DNA of 64,000 bases from Saccharina japonica (GCA_008828725.1 MEHQ01002813.1:286305-350304); one strand, 5' to 3'. Shown: positions 14,932 through 23,132, counted from the stretch's first letter. A program made the numbers and translations. The notes: generated by a model not told the origin, from the sequence alone.

Positions 14932-17900
14932 AATGCCAAAAACAAAAGTCTCGTTGAAACCTGTCTCTGCTGTTTTGTGCACCTGCGCCACATCCGTCAT
15001 CACGTATCGGAAAGGCAGTCCATCCGCCATCCCCTTCCCCGCCCCACCACCGCCAGCGTGGTTAGTCCCCGCCCCCTTGCACACTGCTACCGGCGCCGCT
15101 GCACCAAGGCCTCCCTCGGGCGTATCGTCGGTTTCAGATTTTTCAGAGCCGCCGCCAACTCGTTCGTCTGGAACTCCCCCGTTTGCATGCTCGCCTTGGG
15201 AGAGGGTCGGTAAAAACTCCCGCATTTCGAGAAGGTGCTGCAAAACGAGGCAGGTGAACTTGCCGTGGCCCGCACCGATCTGACGAATGAAAAAAAGAAA
15301 AAAAAGAGACAACAAAAAAAGAAAAAGAGACAACCAAAAACATAAGAGTAAAACAAAACAAAAGTAAAATGAAACAAAAAATAAAATAAAACGAAAGTAA
15401 AACGAAACAAAGGCTTCTTGGTGTAAGTGTGTACGAACCGTAAACGAATAAAACAAAAATAAAACCGTTACACTATTACGGGGTGGGCTAATGATGCCAT
15501 AGTAAATAGGACCTACAGTACACATAAAAAACTATATATTTACCTATTTTTACTAACAATATTTGGTTCTATTTACTAGTATTTACTATGGTCCACCGTG
15601 ATAGAACGAACTATTCGTACCGTGCACCAACAAACGGAACAACACGAAACGGACAGAGCGAACCTTAAAAAAGATGTACTCGTAGATCTATCGTAACTTT
15701 GAATCACAAACAAAATACAATGAATTGCTACCAGGTACCGGCATGAAAGCAAACCAAAACAGAACTGAACGGACAACACTAACAAACTAAACCGAATACA
15801 AAAATGCAAAAAACGAACGGGTTTTCCAAAACTATTGCAGACAGATTTGTTGTCTAATTGGCCTGCTGCCGAAATGATTCGGATCGACCGCCTTGTAACG
15901 CCCTATTTTCTCGGGGGGCGTCGGCTCTCCACCAATCAGCGTAGCTCTCCACCAATCAGCGTAGAGCACGGTGGCGACTTTATCCAAAGTTGAGAAACGG
16001 TCGAGGAGGAAAGAAGAGGGGCGTCTTTTGAATGCACGACGGAAAATAAAGCACGTGCTTGCGGCCGCTGTATACTACGGTACAAGAACGATGTCCATGG
16101 GCTCTCACCTCCAAGATGAGCATGGGCTCCGACTGGTCGGCCTTTCCGCTGAACAGGAACCAGTCTCGCATGAAACCGACCAGAATTCTGGCCAAACAAC
16201 CACAAGCGACAGCAAACAACACAATTTTAAGGCAACAATCAGACGCAGCAAATATAACCCCGAACACACAAATAAATGAGGCAAATAGAAAAAGGAGGCA
16301 ACGAAAACGACCCCCAACAGAAATATCGGTACGAGTAATACTTAACAGGTGACAAAACGGGCGCAGATATATATATATACGCGACGCAGCTGCCGAGCAA
16401 GAACGAGAGCTGCGCTGAAAACTAACAGCAGTGGTAAAACCAAAAAACAAACCAAGTATAACAGCGTAAAAGGCAACCTTCCCTTTCGGTTGGTGCAGCT
16501 GAAAAAACATCATAGGCCCACCTATACGCAAGCGCAACGACCAGGGAAAGGAAACCGGTACTGCACATAGTAGACAGAACTAGGTAGCGAATGCGTTGCG
16601 CACAAAACCTGTCAGAACTGTTTAGGCCACTCGAACCAACCTACACACATACCCCGTACTCGTAGCGCGCGCGATCGTTCTAGAAGTATCACACACAGCG
16701 TGCAAATAGGACTTTTGGGGTTAATTGCCGATCTCAAATTTTTTTTTTTCCGAATATAACTACAGTAGTACAGGCAGTGGCGTCCAGAAAAAAGAAAAAA
16801 CGAAACACCACACCCCCAGAGGTCGGAATAGAAAACCGTTGCAACCGTTGTGATCACATGATGAAATAAGAAAATGGTTTAAAAATATCCTTATTTTCAT
16901 TTTTTTCACTTGGTTTTAGAAACACCCCCCCTAACGAACAAAATTTTCTGTGAGATGTCGAAAAACAAAATCGACCACCCTCGGTACAGGACATCTAATA
17001 AGAAACAGGGAATAACGTCCAGAGAGAGGGCGCTTTCTACACTAACTTCAAGATAACGACTCCCGAACTTCTCATTCTACTCTCTAAATCTCAGCCTGGT
17101 CTTCTTTTTAGCCTGCTTCTTATTAGGTGTCCCTGCACTGTATTACGTCACACCTTGCGTAGGCGCGAGCGATGAAGGAGTTGGACGTGACGAAGCACGG
17201 TACCACCATTTTTTCCCAACACTGCACGTGGTGAGCCGTGTAGTACTCCCTGCCACACCCGGCCACGAAAAAAACAACAGACGTCGTACAAGCGGTCAAA
17301 AAGACACGGACAGTCGAAAACAACGTACAATAAGAGGACATGGAACAAGCGTGCCCAATATACGACTCAGCCAGCAAAGTTGATTATCAACCACTTCATC
17401 GGTCGAACTCACAGTTGACGTATTTGTAACAATGTTGATAAAATCCAGACGCGTTTCTTCTGTGAGTTCGACCGTCAACGATTTTCCAGAGGAGTTGCCA
17501 TCTATTGTGCTGCGGCCTGGTGGCGTATTTATTGCGGCCTATTGGCTGAAAAGTCTTCCAAATGATTATCATCTATAGATCACCTGGATCCTAACTTACC
17601 GTTATAATATGGTGTGCAATATCTGTAACGGTACAGATCCAACCCAGGAAGCATATGCCACTGGATATCGTGCAGATTACACCGCTTCCAGCCGGCAACA
17701 TGGGCCACGGATCATACATTTCAGGAATAGTATCTGGGGGAGTTGCTATTATATTGGGATCTGGTGGCGTTTTTACTGCGGTCGATTGGCTGAAAAGCCT
17801 TCCACGCACCGGACAACCCACGATCTACCTGGACATCCTTTGGGTCCTACGTAACTCTGAACCTGCCGCACGAGGGTCTGGAGGCGTTTTCATTGCGGTC

Positions 17901-18274
17901 GATCGACTGAAAAGCCTTCCACGCATCGGAAAACCCACGATCTACCTGGACATCCTCTGGGCCCCAACCTACCGCCCCAGGGGTGCAGCTCTAAAGCTGC
18001 AATATACAAACAAAAAACGCCCAGTACATAAACACCACCAGCGCCCCTACCTTTGCAGACTCCACATGATGCTGTCCCTCAGAGGCACGCCTTTTTCGAA
18101 GTACAAAACCTCTGGCCGTGATCGCGGCAGATTGGGTTTCTCTTCTCCCACAGGGCCATTCCCCACGACCCCCGTGAGCTGCCGGGGCGACAAGGCGTCG
18201 TCAACGCTCCCTCCCATAGGGTCAACCTCCGTCGGCTGGTTGGAATCCGATTCATGGATCTGGTCCAACGGGTC
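689..18274 (-). CDS. Gene A: SAM-methyltransferase-like protein with TPR-like C-terminal region (13 exons, 3' end outside window)
   Basis: I assembled this gene from minus-strand exons with consistent intron phases: 18274(or 18217)-18051, 17249-17154, 16187-16109, 15279-14983, 13717-13652, 13048-12995, 12318-12194, 9160(or 9181)-9079, 7962-7653, 7044-6918, 6427-6122, 4264-4175 and 777-689. The spliced product is over 620 residues. It contains YFEKGVPLRDSIMWSLQREY, then VTSNSFIARAYARI, a glycine-rich SAM-binding motif LEIGAGHGKF, PFRYVMTDVAQ, a CNYVFDSLRQDAF segment, LVLVGDKGYLG and finally a helical TPR-like segment. This order resembles a poorly characterised family of SAM-methyltransferase-like proteins followed by TPRs. 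The family is recognised from memory and the substrate is unknown. The first in-frame ATG is at 18217; an upstream acceptor at 18274 would make it an internal exon. The junction between the exons at 12194 and 9160 does not keep phase, so at least one exon there is missing. The gene leaves the window at the left edge. Confidence 0.72.
960..1260. repeat. Degenerate repeat around ATTACCCCGACGTCTTG
   Basis: ATTACCCCGACGTCTTG occurs at about 960 and 1109, with related CCCCGACATGTTGCC and CCCCGGCGTGTTGCC units between and after. It lies in a gene A intron; no exon was seen. Confidence 0.5.
1765..1985. mobile_element. Composite dispersed repeat (CCGACCAGGC / CGTCTCGAAAGGGATGCG)
   Basis: The first half is TGCCTGGTCGGTGAAAACCC, CCGTCCCGGCATTGTAGGGA and TACGGTCATACGACTACGGC. 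The second half is CCGTCTCGAAAGGGATGCGT and CAAATGACTAAGGCAAGCAA. The halves recur together at 37556-37850. The first half alone recurs at 6500-6595, 9395-9530 and 38990-39195; the second alone at 7562-7620, 40030-40110, 46996-47330 (several in tandem) and 58345-58410. A poly-C run borders most copies. Confidence 0.68.
2165..2830. mobile_element. Cluster of four foldback (hairpin) elements
   Basis: Four inverted-repeat pairs (about 2171-2280, 2351-2452, 2505-2615 and 2715-2823) each have arms GCTTTTCATTGGTCAACACA then CGCACCAGCACCA, separated by a loop with AAGATCCTAATCTT or its variant. They are flanked by poly-A/T and the motif GGGCCCGTTTTAACGAAGAAG. They are probably MITEs or foldback transposons that insert into one another's flanks. 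Confidence 0.8.
2940..3665. mobile_element. GC-rich insert bounded by a lone hairpin arm
   Basis: A right-hand arm of the foldback family (3600-3655) has no adjacent left arm. Between the 2880-2935 flank motif and this arm lies about 650 bp of higher-GC sequence with open frames on both strands (minus 3149-3451 reads AIMAVAIPTFHPARCANPTK). I do not recognise a protein. It may be DNA captured between arms, or an eroded insertion. Confidence 0.35.
4080..4162. repeat. TATAATAG microsatellite
   Basis: AT-rich repeat of AGTATAGTATAATGGTATAA and variants, 13 bp downstream on the minus strand of gene A exon 12. Confidence 0.8.
4175..4264 (-). CDS. Gene A exon 12
   Basis: A 30-codon phase-0 exon encodes VSSHELPPPLWEDLKNDAIA then IAHQWYPLQQ. 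It lies between acceptor ctgtcgcag and donor gtacac. It is too short to appear as a long open frame. It was found by looking for a W..YPL segment expected before the TPR-like block, and it joins exon 13 without a phase break (QWYPLQQ|GKDVNFEAARLL). Confidence 0.72.
4265..4930. repeat. Minisatellite of GGTTACAGAC units
   Basis: About 60 degenerate 10-12 bp units (GGTTACAGAC, GGTTACATAC, GGCTACAGAC). It begins right at the acceptor side of gene A exon 12. A short second block lies at 5628-5760. Open frames through it are a consequence of the repeat. Confidence 0.85.
5275..5395. repeat. Minisatellite of GGTTCTTAGGAA units
   Basis: About ten degenerate units of TTCTCAGGAAGGTTCTTAGG. Confidence 0.75.
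6122..6427 (-). CDS. Gene A exon 11
   Basis: This 102-codon phase-0 exon begins VNLDALARYTRQKGGWSVSS and continues through a helical region to LLRLSRLDPDVFMKFRAPLV and DQ. Acceptor acgatag and donor gtgcgt are both good. It ends the methyltransferase-like part before the TPR-like segment. Confidence 0.78.
6918..7044 (-). CDS. Gene A exon 10
   Basis: A 127-bp exon completes an Arg codon and encodes HISSLSGGRGLVLVGDKGYL then GEEEMVGERDPHIAYHGSLS and CM. The acceptor is ttcgtgaag and the donor is gtaaga. The LVLVGDKGY strand-turn is a conserved block following the Leu-rich segment of exon 9. Confidence 0.75.
7653..7962 (-). CDS. Gene A exon 9 with low-complexity Gly/Glu-rich insertion
   Basis: This 310-bp exon enters in phase 1 and leaves in phase 2. 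The first two thirds are compositionally biased (ADDHQQQEQEEAEEGG and glycine runs) from a GGA repeat. The conserved part is DSDFDGLLASYLEGRLGEAG then GSLLMPLGALRLL. Only one of three open frames through the purine repeat joins the neighbouring exons. Confidence 0.66.
8094..8330. repeat. (AAGGAT)n microsatellite
   Basis: Nearly perfect AAGGAT hexamers from 8094 to 8150, degenerating to AAGGACAAGGAT and similar. It encodes KDKDKD on plus and SLSLSL/LILILI on minus, all artefacts of the repeat. Confidence 0.88.
8540..8965. repeat. ATCATCTACAGATAG minisatellite
   Basis: About 28 units of 15 bp, ATCATCTACAGATAG/ATACCATCTACAGATA. It runs into a copy of the dispersed CCTAACCTGCCG...TGCAGGA element at 8965-9030. 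Confidence 0.85.
9079..9160 (-). CDS. Gene A exon 8
   Basis: The exon encodes GLGLKWSHRAHPVTPERARA and YYAGLET, then leaves in phase 1 at donor gtgtgg. An acceptor at ctgcag gives 9160; an alternative at cttgtag gives 9181 and adds LSLNALQ. Either entry is phase 0, while exon 7 leaves in phase 2. One more exon between 9.2 and 12.2 kb is therefore required, or a splice site has been mis-assigned. Confidence 0.6.
10066..10229. mobile_element. MITE with 29-bp terminal inverted repeats
   Basis: Left AGACCTATGCCAAGGGGAAA then GCAAAGTTA is the reverse complement of right CAACTTTGCTTTCCCATTGG then CATAGGTCT, with two mismatches. Total length is 164 bp. The flanks are TA/AA, so the target site is unclear. 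It lies in a gene A intron. Confidence 0.75.
12194..12318 (-). CDS. Gene A exon 7
   Basis: A 125-bp exon encodes VSGKVVDLKSTKNPIATV followed by CNYVFDSLRQDAFRVKDKTL and YEN, leaving phase 2. NYVFDSL.QD is a conserved block in the resembled family. The acceptor (gcgagcag) lies a few bases from an (AAGC/AGGC)n tract at 12337-12430, which occupies the position of the polypyrimidine tract on the minus strand. Confidence 0.75.
12337..12430. repeat. (AAGC/AGGC)n array beside gene A exon 7
   Basis: Tetranucleotide AAGCAAGCAGGC array ending 18 bp from the acceptor of exon 7. On the minus strand it supplies the pyrimidine-containing tract before the AG. Confidence 0.88.
12808..12972. repeat. Purine-rich GAGAGGGA tract
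   Basis: Long G/A run on plus, C/T on minus, directly after the GC donor of gene A exon 6. Confidence 0.85.
12995..13048 (-). CDS. Gene A exon 6, followed by a GC donor
   Basis: A 54-bp phase-0 exon encodes VALLDAEDPNPSSELLFQ. The acceptor is gcatgcag. The donor reads CAG|gcaagt, the form typical of GC-AG introns, instead of GT. Reading through without splicing would enter a purine/pyrimidine microsatellite. Confidence 0.7.
13405..13492 (+). mobile_element. 5'-truncated SINE fragment
   Basis: GGATTTGAGTTTACGACTGGGGAGG and GGGCGAAGATAAC resemble only the tail of the SINE copies at 61700-61755. The tRNA-like head is absent, which is the pattern left by incomplete target-primed reverse transcription. 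It lies in an intron of gene A. Confidence 0.5.
13652..13717 (-). CDS. Gene A exon 5
   Basis: A 22-codon phase-0 exon encodes GTLDYVRSHSSMQGFLDEGV then LE. It lies between an AAG-type acceptor (ggaaag) and donor gtgagc. It continues the Rossmann-like domain after TDVAQ. The acceptor lacks a good C/T before AG, so its exact start is slightly uncertain. Confidence 0.68.
14268..14540. repeat. GATCATACA repeat and dispersed GATCT element
   Basis: (CAGATCATA)n at 14276-14335 adjoins an element with CCTGATCTGTATGATCTGTA, GGCATGTTTCCTGGATTGAA and a GATCTAGATCATG end. A close relative is at 33665-33900. Copies in the opposite sense, with CCTAACCTGCCG and TGTGCAGGATCTG, lie at 8965-9030, 17585-17710, 27240-27430 and 62005-62250. 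Confidence 0.65.
14600..14870. repeat. Minisatellite CCAACCGTCACTTCTCAACC
   Basis: About nine degenerate units of 25-30 bp (TTCCAACCGTCACTTCTCAA). It ends just before an (AAC)n run at 14898-14931, in a gene A intron next to exon 4. Confidence 0.82.
14983..15279 (-). CDS. Gene A exon 4, SAM-binding motif I
   Basis: The exon is 99 codons in phase 0, from acceptor attcgtcag to donor gtgcac. It opens with IGAGHGKF, which after exon 3 gives the glycine-rich loop E-I-G-A-G-H-G-K-F expected of a class I SAM-dependent methyltransferase. LVLQHLLEMREFLP follows. A Gly/Ala/Glu-rich insertion of about 55 residues comes next and looks lineage-specific. The exon ends LPFRYVMTDVAQ, where the TD fits the acidic residue after strand beta2. 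A methyltransferase fold is likely; catalysis is not shown. Confidence 0.78.
15475..15600. mobile_element. AT-rich MITE-like foldback
   Basis: CCATAGTAAATAGGACCTAC and its inverted GTATTTACTATGGTCC flank an AT-rich core with CTAACAATATTTGGTT. A diverged relative with the same core is at 38275-38345 in a gene B intron. Confidence 0.55.
16109..16187 (-). CDS. Gene A exon 3
   Basis: This 79-bp exon lies between acceptor ttggccag and donor gtgaga and completes the Arg codon from exon 2. It encodes ILVGFMRDWFLFSGKADQ then SEPMLILE. The last residues form the beta strand and acidic residue that open SAM motif I, which continues in exon 4. Confidence 0.78.
16986..17135. mobile_element. MITE copy, GGACACC family
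   Basis: Bounded by GACATCTAATAAGAAACAGG and CTTATTAGGTGTCCC; interior CTTTCTACACTAACTTCAAG. It lies in a gene A intron just downstream of exon 2. Confidence 0.72.
17154..17249 (-). CDS. Gene A exon 2
   Basis: This 96-bp exon runs from acceptor gtgtggcag to donor gtgtga. It enters and leaves in phase 2. It encodes EYYTAHHVQCWEKMVVPCF followed by VTSNSFIARAYA, the N-terminal helical segment that precedes the SAM-binding domain in the family this gene resembles. Confidence 0.75.
17515..17985. repeat. Three copies of a 110-bp unit in gene A intron 1
   Basis: Units at about 17515-17600, 17758-17865 and 17873-17985 share GGTCTGGTGGCGTTTT, ATTGCGGTCGATTGGCTGAA, AAGCCTTCCACGCA and CCCACGATCTACCTGGACAT. 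The last two translate on plus as repeated VDWLKSLPR...PTIYLDILW, an open frame I do not recognise. Confidence 0.75.
18051..18274 (-). CDS. Gene A exon 1 (first recognised coding exon)
   Basis: The minus-strand reading frame ends SIMWSLQ and then AG before the donor gtaggg; the next exon supplies the last base of an Arg codon (phase 2). The N-terminal part is acidic and low in complexity (PTEVDPMGGSVDDALSPRQ) and the conserved part starts near EVLYFEKGVPLRD. The first in-frame ATG lies at 18217-18215. Sequence further upstream in frame is built from a TTTCAAGCG minisatellite (LKRLKRLK), so it is unlikely to be ancestral coding sequence. A possible acceptor, ggcag, sits at 18275-18279. Confidence 0.7.
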
Positions 18275-18279
18275 CTGCC

Positions 18280-18480
18280 ATTTCAAGCGTTTCAAGCGTT
18301 TCAAGCGGGAAACGTGCTTCAACGGTCATGTGCTCTACAGGTTTCAAGCGTTTCAAGCGGGAAACGTGTTTCAACGGTCATGTTCTACAGGTTTCAAGCG
18401 TTTCAAGCGGGAAACGCGTTTCAACGGTCATGTGCTCTACAGGTTTCAAGCGTTTCAAGCGGAAAGTGCGTTTCAAGGGT
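18280..18480. repeat. TTTCAAGCG minisatellite, block 1
   Basis: Repeats of TTTCAAGCGTTTCAAGCGGG with AAACGTGTTTCAACGGTCAT at about 60-bp spacing. A related block lies at 22232-22650, on the other side of the LTR element. Confidence 0.85.
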
Positions 18481-18533
18481 CATGCGCTATGTACAATTAC
18501 AATTTTGAAGTGTTTCAAGTTTCAACTTTGTTG

Positions 18534-19164
18534 TGTTGGGTGACAGTGTCCCCTTCTGGCATTGTGGTGGACGTGCTAGTCCAGAGGCTTGGCGCGAGCC
18601 GCCGTTAGGCGCGCTCGTTAGCTTCTCTCAGAAGAAATGTATGATGTTAAAAAGAAGGCTCTCTCTGGGCCAATATTAGTTGAAAGAAAAGAAAAGACCA
18701 GACAGAGCTGAGAAGATGGGTTGTTGGTTGGTTGGTTGGTTGTGAGCTAGGGGAGCGCAACCAGCCTCGACACGCTCGGCTCTACGGCTAGATGTACTCT
18801 ATCGGGTGGTTGTACTCACCGACCCACAGCAACGTTCCTTGGATGCTTACTCGTGACCGTTCCTCGTACTACGTACTGTTCTCAAGAATGCTACGAACAG
18901 TGTCTAGATACCCCGCATATTTTCTTAGAGTGTTCCTTTTCATATTCCGCCGCATATCCATGGCTGTACTGATACCAAGTACTATTCGTACGTACATGAC
19001 GGAGTACGCCCTTACTTCAATAGCACTCTATGCTACTGAGTTAGATAGATAGGCTGGTGAATACACCTACTATTATACCTGCTACTATGATACGACATTG
19101 TTCCCGATCAGCGACTTAGTAGGCTACTGGTTACTGCTGCTGTAGCATAGTACCTACATCAACA
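18534..19164. repeat. LTR, left copy
   Basis: It starts TGTTGGGTGACAGTGTCCCC and ends CCTACATCAACA. It is longer than the right copy mainly through repeated GGTT units near 18720. Confidence 0.85.
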
Positions 19165-21338
19165 CGACCCCTCGATGTCGGTAACAAAGTCTAAACACTG
19201 TTAGCCATCGAAACTGGTTACTCAGTCAACTTGGTCTAACGTAACGTATACTCGTGCTTGATACTTACGGCAACTGCCTATGCACGTCAAATATACGGTA
19301 GCATACTTACCATGAAGTTGTTATCTCGACAACTCCCACTGTTGTTACTTCGTGTACTTGTCTGAATATTTACGTGTGGTATCCGTTGATACGTCGCAAC
19401 AAAGGTTCATTACTCCTTTGCCGTGCCGCAACATCAACCGTTCCTGCTTCGCTTACGACGGGTGATCAATCCTTCTACAGCTAACGCAACAACTACTACG
19501 CGTAACCTGGCAACGTAAAGGCATAATGTTGTGACAGGTTTGAAGCAAGGGCAAGCGTACAAACCGTGTACATTCACAGAAAAGCCTTAGAACCCGCGCG
19601 GGTCTAACTATACATATACCAGACAGACATACTCGATACGATATTACTCCGTACGTTTAATACTACGACACCGTTATCGGTCGTATGTTTTACATTTGAA
19701 AGGATACCAGTCGGACAGCAGTCTTTACCTATCACACTTTTGCATCTGAAACACACTCCATACTGCCATGGTATTGTACTGCCCAAAGGGTGGATGAACA
19801 GTTGAAAACAGGCTTGTGTCAAAGGCAAAATGTATTACTGCAAAAAATCTCAACTGAATCTCAAGCAAAAAAATAATTTCAATGATCAGTTTGTTGACCA
19901 AGAAACGTAACTACTATTAATAACAGGCTACCACGTCTCTGCCCGCCCCATACAAAGAAGACGTGTGGCACTGCTCTAAAACAAATTTTGCCATTTAAGC
20001 TGGTGCGACCCCAGGCGATGAAGATGTCCTCCTTCCGGCGGTCCAGATGGTGATGGTGCAGCGGCTCCGGATAACGATGTCCCAGCAGCCCCAACCGATC
20101 GATGATGATGTTCAGTGACTCCAGAAGCGATATTCCAGTAGCCCTAAATTGATGATGATGCGGTAATCCCAGAAGACGTTCTCCCCCGGTGATTCCATAA
20201 TATTTGATGATGCTGTGGACCGATCCCGAAAGACACTCCGGCGACCCCACGATGATACTATTGCGGTGACTCCGGAAGCTCCGGCAGTCCCATTGAACAG
20301 TAGTGCTGTAGCGACTCCGAAAGTTGTCTTTTCGGCAATCCCACAGGCTTATGTTTGCAGCAGTCCCGGAAACGTCTTCCCGACGACCCCGCGTTTAGGC
20401 AGCTCCTGGCGGTGATAGTACCCCGGCGGCTCCTGTTGTTGTAGATGATAGTGTAGTACTGTCTTGGCCCGATCTCAGAGGACATTTCTCCGACGATCCC
20501 ACTATAATTATGCCGCGATTCCGACGACGGCGTTCCTTCCATCCGACGATGAACGACCCTGCGCGACACGAAGCTCCAGCGGTCCACACGACGATATGAT
20601 GATGATGATGATGGCGATCCCAGGCTATGATGATGTTGCTCCAGCAATCCCAATAAGCAATCCTCCTTGCTTCGGGGATTCATTCGCTCTCAGACCGGAA
20701 ATCCGCTGCCCAGTCGTCGTCGAACTTGGTCGACTCGCTCCTCGTCGTTAATTGCGCCGCTTATTCTTGTTCTTGACAGGCACGGCGACGCCGCTGTTGT
20801 ATGACCTTGTCCTCCCGCATTTCTCGTATCCTCGGTCGGCCTAGACCCGCCTTCCCTCACGATAAACCTCCTCTTGGCGTCCATGATGTTGCCGGCGACG
20901 TTGGCCGTGACGTTGGATCCCATTTTCGCAGTCCTCGTACTCGAAACTCGAACGCTTTGTCTTGTGCAGCAGAACAGCCCACCGGCGAAATCGTAGTACG
21001 AAGATCCTGACAAGATTGCAGCAGGTAGGTCCCTGTAGAAATACGAGTACGTTTCAGCAGCACAGCAGCAGCACAGCAGCAGCACAGCAGCAGCTCCAGG
21101 TGAAGATGACCTTGACAGCTCTGCAGCGAGGTAGACGTTGTTCTTCGTAGCAGCAGCTCCTCGTAGACGACGATGCTCATAGAAGCTCTGCGGAGAAACT
21201 CACAGGAGGACCTGATTTTTGCTGTATGTACGAGTACGTACTCGTAGCAGCTCGGAACTCAGGCGTAGTCCTTTTACTGGACGTACCCGATAAACCGCAG
21301 CTCTACGCGAAGCGCCAAACACACCGAGGCTCATAACC
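19165..21338. other. Interior of the LTR element, no recognised gene
   Basis: About 2.2 kb. From 20000 to 20700 it is a degenerate array around GGCGATCCCAGAAGACG and GTGACTCCGGAAGC with GATGATGATG runs. No open frame carries polymerase, protease or integrase motifs. Confidence 0.65.
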
Positions 21339-21949
21339 TGTTGGGTGACAGTGTCCCCTTCTGGCATTGTGGTGGACGTGCTAGTCCAGAGGCTTGGCGC
21401 GAGCCGCCGTTAGGCGCGCTCGTTAGCTTCTCTCAGAAGAAACGTATGATGTTGAAAAGAAGGCTCTCTCTGGGCCAAGATGAAGAAGACAAAATAAAAG
21501 ATCAGACAGAGCTGAGAAGATGGGTTGTGAGCTAGGGGGGCGCAACCAGCCTCGACACGCTCGGCTCTACGGCTAGATGTACTCTATCGGGTGGTTGTAC
21601 ACACCGACCCACAGCAACGTTCCTTGGATGCTTACTCGTGACCGTTCCACGTACTACGTACTGTTCTCAAGAATGTTACGAACAGTGTCTAGATACCCCG
21701 CATATTTTCTTAGAGTGTTCCTTTTCATATTCCGCCGCATATCCATGGCTGTACTGATACCAAGTACTATTCGTACGTACATGACGGAGTACGCCCTTAC
21801 TTCAATAGCACTCTATGCTACTGAGTTAGATAGATAGGCTGGTACGTACACCTACTATTATACCTGCTACTATGATACGACATTGTTCCCGATCAGCGAC
21901 TTAGTAGGCTACTGGTTACTGCTGCTGTAGCATAGTACCTACATCAACA
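21339..21949. repeat. LTR, right copy
   Basis: Same termini as the left copy; followed directly by TGTTG, the presumed target-site duplication. Confidence 0.85.
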
Positions 21950-21954
21950 TGTTG

Positions 21955-22205
21955 TCAGTAATGTTGGGGATATCGAACTCGATAATCGAGTTCGACACGA
22001 TGCCGATAGACCAAAAAAAACAATCAAGACGATTTCGATATTTGATATATATCTTATATATCGAAGCTTTCGTGTTTTGCCAACATGAAAAACACGGGGG
22101 ATGCCACGGGGTTTGAGGGCAAAACATGTTTTCGATATTTCAACATATCGAAACTTTCGATATTTCGATATATCGATATATCGAAACTTTCGATACGATA
22201 TCCAA
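21955..22205. mobile_element. Palindromic AT-rich element (ATATCGAA family)
   Basis: GTTGGGGATATCGAACTCGA at the left and CGATACGATATCCAACAC at the right are inverted; the middle is rich in TTTCGATATTTCGATATATC. It starts next to the LTR element. A diverged relative lies at 11077-11243 (GTAGGATGTCGAACGAGAAT ... TTCGATCCGACACCCAAC). Confidence 0.6.
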
Positions 22206-22231
22206 CACTGCCAGGTACATATTAATAGTAT

Positions 22232-22650
22232 TTTCAAGCGTAAACGCATTTCAAGGGTCACGTTTTTTTCGTGTTTGAAGCGTTTCAAGGTTGAAGTTGT
22301 CGCCAACGCCGCTTCCGGTAGGGTCACGGCCTCTCTAGGCCTCTCTCAGCCTCTCTAGGCTGATTCGAATTCGAATCGTGGGTTTGATCCCCTACGGGTC
22401 CTGTCGCTTCCAGCTCAATTCAAGCTGGTTTCAAGCTGGTTTCAAGGGTTTCAAGCTTGAAGCTTTTCAAGCTGGTTTCAAGCGTTTCAAACTTCAAGCG
22501 TATCAAGCTGGTTTCAAGCGTTTCAAACTTCAAACTTTTCAAGCTGGTTTCAAGCGTTTCAAAGTCAAACGTTTCAAACTTCAAGCGTTTCTAACTTCAA
22601 GCGTCTCAAGCTGGTTTCAAGCGGGTTAGGGGTAGGCTTCAAGCGTTTCC
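22232..22650. repeat. TTTCAAGC minisatellite, block 2
   Basis: Units of TTTCAAGCTGGTTTCAAGCG and TTTCAAACTTCAAGCG. Confidence 0.85.
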
Positions 22651-22959
22651 ACTGCAGTAGTATCTACTATTAATAGCTGTAGTATGGTTAAGAACGATGG
22701 AAATGGTGTCATGACCACTGGTGGCTTAGCTTCAACGCGTCAAGTTATGCCGGGTATCATATCATCTCGGAGGTTTCGACATACAGTGCTTGTACCGAAA
22801 TATCGCACTTTCGACAGATAATATCGAACGAGTTTTGTCCTCCTCCATCTCCATGGGATCGTCGGCCGGTACCACCCTGTCCGGACACATAAGGACAACA
22901 GTAGTACTCGTAGTGTTGGTGTATTCATCTAACTGCTAATGTATAAAAATACAGCAGTG

Positions 22960-23060
22960 GACACCCCGAGTTAAGCGCGCCCGAGTTAACTAATCGCATT
23001 CTGGAGTTAAGAGCGCCCGAGTTAAGAGCATTCTGGAGTTAAGAGCGGTGAAAACGGCTT
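22960..23060. repeat. CCCGAGTTAAG repeats
   Basis: Short units GCGCCCGAGTTAA and CATTCTGGAGTTAAGAGC. Confidence 0.75.
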
Positions 23061-23132
23061 GTCCCACCTATACTAAAAGCTATATATTGCCCACTAGAGG
23101 TAATAGCACTATGCGTGTTTCCACTTGTTACG

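Larger units (their letters stand above)
18534..21949 (-). mobile_element. Non-autonomous LTR retrotransposon (LARD/TRIM-like), 3.4 kb
   Basis: Direct repeats 18534-19164 (631 bp) and 21339-21949 (611 bp) are nearly identical. Both begin TGTTG and end CAACA, and the element is flanked by a 5-bp duplication TGTTG (18529-18533 and 21950-21954). The LTRs differ by a (GGTT)n expansion, a small indel block and a few substitutions, so insertion is fairly recent. The 2.2-kb interior has no recognisable gag, protease, reverse transcriptase or integrase frame. Minus orientation is suggested by a GAGGGG purine run next to the 19164 end and a GGTTATGAGCC possible primer-binding site next to 21339. An identical short frame (18792-19052, 21577-21837) lies in each LTR and is a by-product of their duplication. 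Confidence 0.85.

Noticed and set aside
17655..18608. 317-residue plus-strand open frame
   Set aside because: It runs through the triplicated 110-bp unit, antisense to gene A exon 1, and through the TTTCAAGCG minisatellite; no domain is recognised and the frame is explained by repeats.
18792..21837. Two identical 86-residue frames (18792-19052 and 21577-21837)
   Set aside because: They lie at the same position in the two LTRs; identity reflects LTR duplication and the sequence has no recognised domain.
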